64,000 nucleotides of DNA from Cryptomeria japonica (taxonomy: Eukaryota; Streptophyta; Pinopsida; Cupressales; Cupressaceae), in contig NC_081415.1 of the NCBI RefSeq assembly GCF_030272615.1, positions 630,393,240 through 630,457,239 on the forward strand, in the 5' to 3' direction. Below, in pieces: positions 46,880-58,595 of the stretch. Each line of letters begins with the position of its first letter. Position 1 is the first letter of the stretch. The notes below the pieces were generated by a model. It saw nothing but the letters and a program-made list of their open reading frames with translations. It did no database searches and was not told the origin of the DNA. Both the position numbers and the translations under genes were made by a program.

Positions 46880-47167
46880 CTAAGTGTAAAGTTGAATAGG
46901 TTTTGAGATACCTTCTTTTCTTTTTCCTATAGGACATGTTCCGGTATATCCCATTCTTCTGAGAATGTTAAATCCTTTTCCATATTTTTTTGTAGGTATT
47001 CTGATATTGTTGACCTTTTGTTGAACTTCTTCATCTTTGTATAGCCATTGTAGCACATCTTTGTCTTTTGTCTCCTCTGATAAGGTTCCAGCACTAACAA
47101 ATGCTCCATCAAATATTGGAAGATATTTCACAATTGGTTGTTGTTTAGAGTTTGATGGTTTTCCCAA
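46880..47167 (-). pseudogene. Gypsy-B G-patch domain
   Basis: The frame contains KYGKGFNILRRMGYTGTCPI and GKRKEGISKPI, fitting the G-patch plan (GxGxxxLxxMGY...GLGxxxxGIxxPI), a short glycine-rich nucleic-acid-binding domain. The usual G-L-G after MGY is T-C-P here. G-patches occur next to proteases in some retroelements, which fits its place after protease. Gypsy-C has no such domain. A TAG follows QLYT. Confidence 0.75.
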
Positions 47168-47215
47168 GGATTTAGGAGAAAGTGGTAATTGTGATATTGA
47201 GTATTCTCCATTCCC

Positions 47216-47740
47216 TCAGTCTCTTAGCTGCATTTGTTTCTCCATGCTTGATAAAATAGATGCAAATGATTGTTCCTTGGATTGTGTTTTTAACGTTGTT
47301 GCCTCCCTATTATATGGAACAATTACTTCTTGAGCCATTTTTAGATTGCTCCAGTATTGGAATGGATTTGCATCTGCATAGATTGTGATTTCTTGTCCCT
47401 CGTAGGGTAATTTGACACATTGATGATATGTTGATGGTACATCTTGTAAGTCATGTATCCATGGTCTCCCTAGGAGTACATTATATGATAAGTCCAAGTC
47501 TAGAACTTGGCATGTTGTGTGTTTTTGTAAAGGTCCCACTCTGATGGGTAGTATCACAATTTCCTTGGAGGAACGTTCTTCTTCATCATAGGCTTTTATA
47601 GTGATTCTTTTCCGGACATCAACTACATCTTCTGAATATCCTAAGGCACGAACAAGACTCAATGAGCAAATATTTAGGCCAGCTCTACCATCTATTAGAA
47701 CACACTTAACTCACGTTTTGTGAATGAGGACTTCAATATG
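47216..47740 (-). pseudogene. Gypsy-B aspartic protease
   Basis: The active-site region reads VLIDGRAGLNICSLSLVRAL: the catalytic Asp is present, but D-G-R replaces the usual D-G-G or D-S-G. ITIKAYDEEERSSKEIVILP and LSYNVLLGRPWIHDL (the ILGRPW motif) follow, then YHQCVKLPYEGQEITIY. A TGA after HKT and another after QLRD break the frame. The layout is the same as in Gypsy-C. Confidence 0.88.
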
Positions 47741-49787
47741 CAAAGGAGCGTTGTGAGGGTGTTGCAAGGACATGTCATCTTCTTCAATGAATGATAAGCA
47801 ATGAGGGGTTGTGAGGTGCCTCACCATGGTTTAGAATTGATCGATATCGAGATCTTTGGAAATTGTTGTATCTACTAATGCTCATTCTAGAATTTCTTTG
47901 TGTGCAAGTGAAAGTTTTAATAATTCTAAGATTGATATTTCTGCAGGTGTTTTCTACAATTGCTCCACTAGGTTGTATTGTTTTGTAGTGGATGATGTGT
48001 TTGTTGTAGCAACCAGCAAAACAACTTTGGCTTTGCTTCTTGTGATAGCCTGAGCATGTTCTTGATTTTGTTTTTCTTTAACTACAATCACATTTACCAC
48101 ATTATCATATGTATGAGCGTAGTTTACCTTCACTTTACCCTTGCCATTATTTGTTGTTGATGATTCGCCTTTCTCATAATTTGGAAGCGGAGTTTTAAAA
48201 GGTGTATGAGATTCGTTTGTTGTATGTCCATCCACAGTTATTACTCCATTATCAATCATATCTTGTATGATATGTTTCAACTTCTAACAACTATATGTGT
48301 GATGTCCCTTGTTTTGATGGAAATCGCAATACTGATTATCATTCCACCAAGGTGGTTTGATTTGAGGTTCATAGTTCCTTTCTTCTGGTAAAGTGATCAA
48401 TTTGTTTGCGAGAAGTGTCTTTAGTGTTGATCCAAGGGGTTCACCGATGTTTGTAAATTGTCTTCGAAAGAAATTTTTGATAGTTGTTCTTTGGTGGTTG
48501 TTGTTATGTTGTGTTGTTGTTTAGTGAGTAGATAAGTTAAAAATCGGTTGTTTTGGTTTCACATTGTTGTTATCCACTATTCCATCATTGATGACATTTT
48601 GATTTCTATTCCAAAACTTTGGTTTATCATTATGATTGTTGTTATTATTGTTGTTAGGAGGATGGACTCCTTCTTTGTATATTTTCAACTCACCTTTCTT
48701 TATCATGGCTTCCTCCATTTTGATTCCATTATCAATCATTTTTCCGAAACTTTGATTTCCTTGCATTTTTAAGTAATAACCCATTTGATGATTTAAGTTA
48801 TCAATGAATATGTCCATTTTTTTGTATTCTGGCACTGTACAAGGATACTGTGAGGCTAACCGTCTTCATCTTTGTAAAAATGTCATGAAAGGTTCTCCAG
48901 CCTTTTGTTTGGCGTTACATAGGTCTAGCATTATTACTTCATGTTGTATGTTGTAAGAGTATTGTGAATCAAACTTATCCACCAACTCTAAAAATGATCT
49001 AATTCCATATGGAAGTTTGGAGAACCATTCCATAGCTAGCACAGTTAAGCTTTTCAGAAATAATCTCATTAAGTAGGTATCCTCATGTGCAAACTCCATA
49101 CTCATTGTGCAAAAATTTTGTATATGATCTTGAGGGTCAGTGCTTCCATCATATTTTTTTGTATCTAGGAGTTTCAAAACCTATAGGAAATTGTATCATG
49201 TTTAGGTTTCTGTCAAATGGATAAGGACAGATTTCTTGAATTGAGTATCTTCTAATATGTCCTCTTTGCATATCTTGAATTTGTGTTTGCATTGCTTGTA
49301 GTTGTTTTGTGAGAGTTGTGATAGGATTATCAACATGATTTGTTCTTGCATGACCATGATTTTATATTCTAGGAGGATCTAGATCTCTTCTTGTTTCATT
49401 TCTACCCCTTCTTGTATCTTCATTGGATTGAATGTTATTCAAAATTTCTATTTCATCTCTTTTGGGAATGTAAGTCTCTTGATTGGTTCTAGTGTTATTA
49501 GGGATTGACATGTCATTCATTTTAGGACCAAATATATCCTCATATTGTTCGTTATTAGAAGGAGGATCACTTTTCTTTTGTGTCAATTTGTTTACATCAA
49601 AATCTTGGGGAAGTGTAGCACCAGATTTGGCTAGCATTAGGAAATATTTTTCTTTTTCTTCCTCCAATAATTTTTGCATAGATTTGTCAAATTGAGGATC
49701 CTTTTTGATGTCTATGATGTTTTGTTTTGTTATTTCTCCTTCAACTTGTATTTCATCTTCTTGTTCCATGATAATATGTGTTTCCAA
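47741..49787 (-). pseudogene. Gypsy-B gag
   Basis: A start at METHIIMEQEDEIQVEG is followed by KEKYFLMLAKSGATLPQDFD, shared with Gypsy-C. The core reads YDGSTDPQDHIQNFCTMSME, SKLPYGIRSF and NIQHEVIMLDLCNAKQ, EPFMTFLQR. The nucleocapsid has CDFHQNKGHHTYSC, a CX2HX4HX4C knuckle as in Tat-type gags. A run of seven A near 49157 shifts the frame before YDGSTDP. TAG and TAA stops at SC*KLK, EQL*KT and DQF*TM stand where Gypsy-C has Gln. Confidence 0.9.
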
Positions 49788-51978
49788 TGTTTTGATTTCT
49801 ATCTGTGATTTTTCATCTCTAAGCTCTAGTTAGAATGGGCATACACGCGTGTTATTTTTCTTAGGATTCAATTGTCCAAAAGTTTGTTTTGGGTAAGTGA
49901 TCAATTGTCAAGGTAGATACACTAGAATGATATGACATGATAAAATGATTCAAGTGTTTAAAGGTTTGCAAGTTTGTCGATCTTTGATTTAGGAGTGCAA
50001 TAATGGTGATTTGATAAGAACCACGTCCAGTAGGAATGATATATCCTACGATGAGGGACAAGATTATCCTAACCAAACGTTTCAGTTTCATGATAAAGGA
50101 TGATTGATCCTGATGAGAAACTATGTTTGAGTGATCAGTTTACCAAAGAGGGTAATAATGCTCTTTGAGATGTTTAGATCTTGAACTTGTTAAGGGTGAG
50201 CACTTTGAAAATTCTTAAGGTGTTTATCTTCTAGAGTCTGATTTTGACAGAGGATGACTTGACCAAGTGAACCAAGACGACAATCTAAGCACAGATTGAT
50301 AGATAATAGGTGTCTATGTTTACTGCAAATTGATCAGGCAGAAATGACAAATTTGAAACAGGCATGCAGGATTGCAGTTCTGGACTGGTAAACACAGAGA
50401 CTCGTACAACAAATTATAGAGCCTAGAACGACAACAAATAGAAGCCCATATGACAAACTGAGATTTTTATGTGAAACAACAGAGGTTCGTACGACAATAT
50501 TTTCTGAACCATATGATAAATCTTACTAAGCCATACAACAAAAGATAAATCCCATGCGACAGAGAACCTAACTCGTACGACAGAGAACCAGACAATGAAA
50601 AATATGTTTGTTTGGTTGAATTTTTTATAACTGAAGTTTTATGTTTTGCTTATGTCTTCCAGTTTTTGGATGTCTGATTTGTCGATTTAGGGATGAATAC
50701 ATAGCAAACACATGATATGATAAGTGACTCCAAGCATGCTAAACCCTAAGGAAGTTGGCTAAGAATGAAAACCTTTGCTTATTGACTTAGGTACACACCC
50801 AATAGCTAATCAGAATACGGTCGCTGAGCATCATGCAATGGATTCTCAACGCCGTATTATCTAACTCCAAACGCTAATGGGGGCACGATATGGCAAGTGT
50901 CTTGGGAGAGTTACTAGCTCTCTTGCACAAATATTATCACCCTTTTGGAGGTGAATCGGGTAGCTTCTATTTTAACTAGCACTAGTAAGGGATTCGTTCG
51001 GCGCGTCGAGGTATAAACTCAATTAAGAGGTCTCCCAGCCTTGAAAACCAAGGTTTAATATACTCGAAGGTACGAAGGAGAGTTATTCTTGAGCACTGTC
51101 ATTGCTTTGATTTTCATCAAAAACACATTTATTTTATAGTGGGTTGGATTACTTGCCATTAGTCGTTCCCACTTAGGTTGTTCCCCTCTCACCGGCCTTA
51201 ATGGCTAAGAGTTATTACTCCTCGGGAGAGCGGGTCTACTAAAGAAATGCACTAATGAAAGCAAAAGATGAGTCTATCTTTTTTATCACCTAAGAAAGGT
51301 GAGAGCATACTCGCCTATCATCAAAGACACTAAATACATGATTGTTCATTCCTTTAGTAAAATTGAAGTGTGCCTAGAAAACTTTAATGAATACACAAAG
51401 TTTAGTCGGATTCATAGGCAACCTGCAAAATAGATCCATTAGTAGTCATTGATTGGTTTTTGAATTATGTCTTTGACAAGTGCATCTTCATCAATCGTCC
51501 TGCAAAAAAGAGTTAGGCTGCCAAAAATATCACAAACCAGTTAGGGTTAGTGTTAGAAAATTTCAGATTAAAATCAAAAAACCCTAACATGCAGTCTGTT
51601 AAAAATCACAGAGATAGAGACTCATACGACACAATTTATGAGCTCAAATGACACAGCTTTAAACTTCAGACAGAAGCCAAAATATACTTGTACGACATAT
51701 GATTTAACAGCCAGAAATTCGTACGACATGAATTTAACTCTCGTACGACAACGAAAATTAGTTCGTATGACACATAATTTACTAGTCAAAAATTCATACA
51801 CCATGCATTTAGACCTCATACAATAGGGATAATGAGTTCGTACGACATAAGATGAGGTTTCATACAAGACTAAAAGGTAGTTCGTACAAGTTGGAAAATC
51901 AACTTGTATGACATTCTGATTTTGTCCCAACAGAGATGGGCGTTTGTTGAAGCTTGAGAGGCCAAAAATGATGATTTC
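49788..51978 (-). promoter_or_regulatory. Gypsy-B leader
   Basis: This 2.2-kb untranslated leader lies between PBS and gag. Next to the PBS it has an array of TCGTACGACA-type motifs (51600-51920), with a second cluster at about 50380-50600. A block at 51070-51310, with minus-strand GGCGAGTATGCTCTCACC and GGTGAGAGGGGAA, is shared with the Gypsy-C leader at 55284-55400. Confidence 0.7.
51600..51920 (-). repeat. TCGTACGAC motif array in Gypsy-B leader
   Basis: About ten degenerate copies of TCGTACGACA occur, spaced roughly 20-40 bases apart, and the best copies have the palindrome TCGTACGA. The array begins about 60 bases from the PBS. Confidence 0.8.
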
Positions 51979-51997
51979 GGCCCCACAGTGGGCGCTA
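51979..51997 (-). promoter_or_regulatory. Gypsy-B primer-binding site
   Basis: The minus strand reads TAGCGCCCACTGTGGGGCC just after the 5' LTR end. Gypsy-C has the related TGGTGCCCACCATGGGGC at the same place. The tRNA is not assigned. Confidence 0.75.
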
Positions 51998-52000
51998 AAA

Positions 52001-53043
52001 TGTCATGCTCTATGAAGTGTACCTATACCTGCAAACACAATGCACTCAATAAATCATTACAAGCAATGGTTAGCGAATTAAATCAAAGAAAGACAAAACC
52101 ATAGCTAAGTGATCTATCGCCTCCTAGTAAATGCGAGTATGAATTTTGCTCTCAGATCTTGGTATGCAAACTCCAGTGACTTGACTGCACTTAAATGGAG
52201 GATTTATATGATGAAGATGCATGATCTAGCAATGATAGCATGATTAAGCTACATGATTTCATGATTATTCTAGAAAATAAGCTAGAATGAAGATGCACTT
52301 AAGCTAAAATTGACCATGATAACAATGCTTGAAATGATAAACTAGAAGCTAGATGCCTATAGTAACAATGCTTGAATGCAAATGAGATGAATCAATCAGA
52401 ATGCAAAATGATATGAAATTGGGACCCTTTGTGCTCCAAAATGGGGTCTATTTATAGGATTTCCCAAGGCTAAGGGTGAGGTGGTAGGAATCAACGATCA
52501 AGATTGATCTGAAGATATCAAGGGTTAAATTGGAGGAGGTTGGCAAAGGGGTTGGACTAAAGAGAACATCTGTCATCTCTATGGTGACAAGTGTCAAGAG
52601 GCTTCTAGAAGGGTTTGGATGAAAGGGAACACTTAGTGACAAGTGTCACAAAGCTTCTAGAAGAGGCTAGATGAAAGGGAACATGGGTAAATGGAATGGG
52701 TTAGGTTTAGAAGAGGTTAGGTTAGGTGGTTAAAAGTTAGGAGAATTTTAATTTTAAAAATTCAAATAATAGGAAAGGCCTAATTAATTTCAACAACTCA
52801 TGAATTTGATTTGTTTTAATTAATTAAAGGATTTAGAAGAAATAAATTTTACGGGGGGGATTAATTAATTAAAGAGGATTATTGAAATGAACCTATTAAA
52901 TAAATCCTTAGATTTATTAATAAGTAGAGGAAAGGGGAAATTTAATCAAATTGCTTAGTGAATTCAATTAAATTGGGAAGGGGGATTAATTAAATAATTG
53001 CTTATTTAATTAATTATCTTCAGACCATTTTTAGGTGTATACA
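52001..53043 (-). repeat. Gypsy-B 5' LTR
   Basis: Partner of 43374-44420. It begins TGTCATGCTC and ends GTGTATACA, then the ATAAC target copy. The TATA box is at 52449-52456. Confidence 0.95.
52449..52456 (-). promoter_or_regulatory. Gypsy-B LTR TATA box (5' copy)
   Basis: TATAAATA on the minus strand in the active 5' LTR. Transcription would start about 30 bases to its left. Confidence 0.65.
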
Positions 53044-53222
53044 ATAACTCTTTCTATTGTTAAGGGGATAGAGTTGAGAAATAACTTCTTCTTGTTCCTA
53101 ACCAAGATTGGGTTGTGTAAATGGGAGAAGTCCATCTCCTAGAAGCACCATGTTAGGTCATACTGTAATAGTGCAATGAGAAATTAGAATGGACTATTCA
53201 GGCCCTCCTTCTAGTGCCAGTT
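53044..53222. other. Short segment between Gypsy-B and dispersed repeat
   Basis: This would have been joined to 43373 before Gypsy-B inserted, so it is probably the 5' side of Gypsy-A or its target. No domain is recognisable. Confidence 0.5.
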
Positions 53223-53414
53223 TTTGTTGATGGGTGTTTTGACACACTCTCCAACAGTCTAGTAGAATATGAAATGTATACCACCTCTCCTAAAAAGCAA
53301 TCAATCTTGAAAGACTACTTACTCCAAGGTCTCTATAGTCAGGTCACGATGATATTGGATCACTCAGTGGCTGATGTGATTGTACCTATCAAGGGGCCTG
53401 TTGGTTGTAACTAA
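53223..53414 (+). repeat. Dispersed repeat, copy 2
   Basis: Partner of 16815-17005, same orientation. It has a 66-codon open frame without known motifs. Gypsy-C starts two bases after it. Confidence 0.75.
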
Positions 53415-53415
53415 G

Positions 53416-54533
53416 TGTATACATATAAAAATGGCTATGAGAAATTAAATAAATATTTTATATTTATTTAATAATTATTCTTATATTAAATAGTTAATTT
53501 GAAAATATTAATTTATTTAATTCATTTCATGACCTTCTATTAATTAATTTAATTAAAACATTTTATTAATTAAATTCATTATATAATTTTCTTCTAATCA
53601 ATTAATTAAATGTCTAAATATTTAATTATTCCTTTATCTACTATCCTATAGTCTTATTAATTAAATAATTTCTTAATTATTTAATCCCTTTTCCAACTCA
53701 TTTTTCTATCTCCACTTCATCTCCACTTTTCCAACTCATCCATCATGTGGCTAAATTAATTCAACAAAATAAAATAAAATAAAATCATTTATTAGCCACT
53801 TATCTCCAACTTTCAAAATAAATGAAATATTGTGTACGTACACATATTTCCTAACCTTCTTCTATATTCTCTCCAACATCCCTATATCTTAGGAGGACTT
53901 GAGTCCACTTGTCCTCTCATTCCTACATGTTCTCCAACTATCCTATATCCTCTCAATTCTTCAACTCAGTCAAGGTGAGATGAGTGACACTTTTCTTCTC
54001 CTTCCCCCTTTCTCTCAACCTTCAACCTCTTTCTCATAGCCATCCAATTTGCATGATTCAATCATGACCATTGATCTCTACCACATAAGCTCATGCACTC
54101 AAAAATATATAAAAATAGGTCTCCTAATCCATTTTGAAACTAATAGCTAATCTTATAGTTATTCTAGGAGTTTTTATCTTGCATCTGTGAGTTTGAGTTT
54201 GAAGCAATTAGCAATTTTAGAACTTCTTAATATCATGTTAGCCTAAATCATTTGCATATTCATCTCATAGTATCAGTTAACTATCAATCCATTCTTCATA
54301 TGCCATCTTGGAAGCTACCAGTGCTTGTCTGAGAGCAAATCATCTGCAACCAGGAACAGTGGAGTTAGGACACAATGAGACATAAATCATGAAGGTATAA
54401 TCTCTTTTATTTACTTTTATTTCATGTTGTTTCATTGGTTGAAGCTAAATATTTCTTGTAGCTTTCTTTTATATTATAGGATGGATTAACAAGTTTTAGG
54501 TCAATTCTCTAGAGTTCAACTTTAGCCTCAACA
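53416..54533 (+). repeat. Gypsy-C 5' LTR
   Basis: It starts TGTATACATATAAAAATGGC, like the transcription-sense start of the Gypsy-B LTR, and ends CCTCAACA. It is rich in TTAATTAA-type runs. The PBS follows after four bases. Its partner LTR is outside the window, so the ends rest on the PBS and the LTR motifs. Confidence 0.8.
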
Positions 54534-54537
54534 TTTT

Positions 54538-54555
54538 TGGTGCCCACCATGGGGC
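54538..54555 (+). promoter_or_regulatory. Gypsy-C primer-binding site
   Basis: TGGTGCCCACCATGGGGC, four bases after the LTR, resembles the Gypsy-B site and the TGGCGCCCACCGTGGGGC type of plant gypsy elements. Confidence 0.78.
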
Positions 54556-54559
54556 TCAA

Positions 54560-54960
54560 GCCTCGTACAACTTCTAATATCTTGTCTTTTTCTTGCTTAA
54601 TGCATTTGTAACCTGTTTCACGCCTGTGTGGAAAAGGACAACGCTTTTGGCATTTAGATTTGTGCTTTTGTGCTATAGGTTAGCATTTTTGTGTTGTAGG
54701 TTAGCGCTTATATTCAACAAGTTAACGCTTTTGGCAATTAGGTTAGCGCTTTTGGTCAAGGATTCGTGCATTTAGTCACTCAGAGCAGTGCTTATATTCA
54801 ATAGCTTAACACTTTTGGCAGTTAGGTTAGCACTTTTGATTGAGGATTCACGCATTTTGTTACTCAGGATAGCGCTTTTGTGTCTCAGATTCGCTCTTTT
54901 GTGCTATAGGTAAGTGCTTTTGAGTTAAAAGATAGCACTTTCATTAGATTAGCGAATCTA
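54560..54960 (+). repeat. AGCGCTTTTG motif array in Gypsy-C leader
   Basis: About fifteen degenerate copies of TTAGCGCTTTTG (variants GCACTTTTG, ACGCTTTTG, GTGCTTTTG) are spaced about 20-30 bases apart. Full copies have the palindrome AGCGCT. The array directly follows the PBS, as the TCGTACGA array does in Gypsy-B. Confidence 0.8.
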
Positions 54961-56653
54961 TTCAATTCCCAGGCAAAATTTTTAAAACTTTCAATACGCT
55001 AACAAACTTTTTTGCATGTCCAAATGTTCAAAAATTGAGAATTTGAAAACTACTAACATATATATGTGCAGGGTTATTTTCAAGTAAAATTCATGCATTT
55101 CCTCACATATTTAATTAGGAGTTTATTTTGGAGAGTAATATATCATATCTTGTTCATCTAGTCTAACTAGGAGGATAATCAACAGCATGCAACTTGCATT
55201 TGAGTGTCTTCTTTAAAGTAGTTGCACATAGATTTTAGAAGGCTTAAAATAAACCTTTGTCTTTCATGCTTGTTGAAGTAGTAGGCGAGTATGCTCTCAC
55301 CCTCATATGGTGATCAGAAAACCAAACCTATTTCCTTCATGTGTAACCTTTAGAGGGCCTGCCTTCCCAAGCTACCTTGAGGGGTCCAGTGAGAGGGGAA
55401 TGACCCAAGTGGAAAAAGGCTAATACCGAGTCCTTCTGATCCACTCTAAATAAATTGTGTCTATGATAAAAGTCATAAACAACATGTGTGTATTAGTTCA
55501 TACCGACACTATGTTTCCCCATAAACCATATGGAGTGTAACCTCTATAGGCTGGGAACCTTCTATATTTACAGAGTTTAAATTGCTGCATGTATGGCCAC
55601 ATGACCCGAAGCCCTTACTAAAAATCTTTTGTAAAGTTGTCAAAATCCTTCTAATTGTTGGTGCAGGAGGTCAGACCTTTGAAGAAGCTCACACACATAT
55701 GGTTCTTAGTAGACATATAAAGTTTGCCATGGGGAGTTTTCATGGAAATTAGTGCTTGGATGCCCCAGAGAAGTGAGTGTCGAGGGTGGAGCCAGTGGGG
55801 TCAAGCACCTAAATATTCGCTTTGAATAGCATAGCCTCAAGGGAAACCTCATATGAGATTCAACAATTATTGTCTTGGCCTACCATAGGATTTGTGCTTG
55901 CTTGTGCATTTTGATTTCCAAAGCATTGTGTCTTTTGTTTCTACAAAAATGTTCTCAAAAATGGTCAAAAACTTCAAAAATCATTAGTCTGAATTGAGCC
56001 AAAAACTATCACAAGTCTTCAAACTAGTCAGTTAATCAAGCTACCAATCAAATAGGCTATTTCCAAAGGTTTTCATAAGCGTAAAACATTCAAAAAGTTA
56101 GTGATTCAACCATCTCAAGTGCAAAAATCAATATCATTATTAGTTTCTCATCAGGATATATCAAATCCTTTATCACGAAAATTGATCATATCAACCTTTG
56201 TTCATTATTTTGGATATATTGTTCCTATTTGAACCTAGGTTATATCAAAGTAAAGATTGCACTCACATTGGAATCAATAAAACTTGTAAACCATCATATG
56301 CTTATATGACTTTTAAATATCGTCGGCTACTCTAAAGAGGACAATATTCTTGTATATCAATCGCAAAAGCTTGCTAAAACATAGGACATTCCTACACCAT
56401 TTTCATCACTATTTACATGGTTACAAAACATAATTTGATGGAGAACTTTTGCAAGCACATGCCTTTCAACAAAAATATGCTTTATCACAACGCATTAATA
56501 ACAGTGGTAAAATCAACAAAGCTTATCTTCCTAAACCAATAATCACTTATTGAGTTGCATTTAGAAGGTCATAACTTGGAAAGTTTTCAAATCAATCACA
56601 TGCCAGTTTGGACTAGAGCTCAACACGAGCAGTTCAAAAGACAACAAAAATAA
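54961..56653 (+). promoter_or_regulatory. Gypsy-C leader, remainder
   Basis: Non-coding. It contains the block shared with Gypsy-B (GGCGAGTATGCTCTCACC at about 55284; GTGAGAGGGGAATGACC at about 55389; GGCTGGGAACC at about 55549). The long structured leader precedes gag. Confidence 0.65.
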
Positions 56654-58595
56654 ATGGAATAAGAAAATTCAATGTTTCAAACTTTTGGATACATAGATGT
56701 TGATGAAGAGGTGGTCAATAACACCATTAGAGACCTTGAACAAGATGATAAATTTGACAAACTAATAGAAAACTTATTGGAGAAATAAAAGGAAAAATAC
56801 CTTCTAATGTTGGCAAAATTAGGAGCTAAATTGCCACAAGACTTTAACATAGAAAGTTTGAAACAAGACGCAGAGACGAGTAACCATCAAAACACTAATG
56901 ATCCCAATAACAAGGATGTAAATCAAGTAAATCATGAGGAAACAAGAGGAGATAAAATAAGAAAATACCATGATGATACAAGAAGAGAGTGTGGTGATAG
57001 AAGAACTTATGAGGATACAAGGAGAACCCGTATTTATAATCCTTTGTTAGCTCTCGTTCAACAAATGCAAACCTTACAACAACAAATACAGGATATGCAT
57101 AACGGAACGAGTTCCAAGAAATATTCATTGGAGGACATCTGCCCATATCCTTTTGATAAAAGTTTAAATGTGATACCATTCCCACAACATTGTGAAATCC
57201 CTAAATATGATAAATATGATGGGAAATATGATCCTCAAGATCACATTAGGGAATTTTGCATCATAAGTATGGAATATGCACACGATGAAACTTATCTAAT
57301 GCATCTATTCCCTAGAAGCTTAAGTGGACAATCAATGGAATAATTCTCAAGACTACCATCTAGAATTAAATATTTTGAAGAACTTGTGAATGGATTTATC
57401 TCACAATACTCCTACAACGTAGTAAATGAGATAACAATGCTATATCTATGTAACGTCAAGCAAAATAATGGTGAACCTTTCATGGTCTTTTTGCAATGAT
57501 GGAAATGAATGTTCAATAGATATCCAAGAGATGTACCCGATCAAGAGAAAATGGACATATTCATTGACAACCTTATCAGTGAAATGAGTTACCATCTTAA
57601 AATGCAATGTCCTCCTTCTTTTTCTAAAATGATTGAAAATGGCCTAAAGATAGAAGATGCAATGGTAAAGAAAGGAGAGTTTAAATTTTACCAATTCCTA
57701 CAATAACAACAATCACAACAATAACAACAACAATAACAATAAAAATAACAATGATAAACCTAAATTTTGGTCAAAGAATAGGAATGTTACCAATGAAGGA
57801 AATGATTACAAAAATGCTATCAAACAACAACCAATCTTCAACTTATCAAGTCAACCACCAAACAATAACAATCAAGAGAACAATAAATCCAAGTCTTTCT
57901 TCTCCAATCCTTGCAGGAAATTCACAAACATTGGGGAACCCTTGGAATCAGCTTTGAAAACTCTTCTTGCAAATAAATTGATTACTTTAATAGAAGCAAG
58001 AAATTATGAACCTCAAGTCAAATCTAATTGGTGGAATTACAATCATTTTTGCAATTATCATCGAAACAAAGGACACCAAACCAATGATTGTCAAAGATTG
58101 AAGAACCTTATTCAAGATTTAATCAATAATGGAACTATCACAGTGGATGGTCATAAGACAAATGAATCACATCTAGCATTCAAAAATCCACTTCCAAAGT
58201 ATGAAAAAGGTGAACAATCCAAACCAACAGATGATAAAGGCAAAGCTAAGGTAAACTACACTTACACATGTGATGATGTGGTAAATGTCATCATCGTTAA
58301 AGACAACGCACCTTCAGAACCAATCAACGTCATTACAAGAAGCAAAGTGAAAGTTACATTTTTGGGTATAACAAATCAATCAGCATCTACTTCAAGAGAA
58401 TACAACTTAGTGGAACAATTGCAAAAGATACCTGCTCAAATATCAATTTTGGAGGTCCTAAAATTTTCACCTATGCATAAGGAAATATTGGAGAAAGCTC
58501 TAACAAAAACAACAGTCTCAAAAGACCTGGATATGGATCAATTCCAAAACATGGTGGGACACCTCATAACCCCACATTGCTTATCCTTTTTCTGA
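56654..58595 (+). pseudogene. Gypsy-C gag
   Basis: The likely start is ATG at 56654, but codon 3 is TAA where Gln is likely (ME*ENSMFQTFG). The homologous block KEKYLLMLAKLGAKLPQDFN follows a further TAA. The core reads YDKYDGKYDPQDHIREFC, SQYSYNVVNEITMLYLCNVK and KMDIFIDNLISEMSYHLKMQ. An Asn-rich spacer leads to the knuckle CNYHRNKGHQTNDC (CX2HX4HX4C). The last piece (57942-58595) is open for 217 codons and ends VEQLQKIPAQISILEVLKF. It lines up with Gypsy-B throughout. Confidence 0.9.

Larger units (their letters stand above)
43374..53043 (-). mobile_element. Pol-less Tat-like gypsy element (Gypsy-B)
   Basis: This minus-strand element of about 9.7 kb has LTRs of 1047 and 1043 bp and a perfect ATAAC target duplication at 43369-43373 and 53044-53048. 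It keeps PBS, a long leader, gag, protease, a G-patch domain, a linker, PPT and LTRs. The coding region stops a few dozen codons into the pre-RT segment; RT, RNase H and integrase are absent. Intact ends and close LTRs mean it was mobilised in this or a similar form, presumably with enzymes from a relative such as Gypsy-C. Confidence 0.9.
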
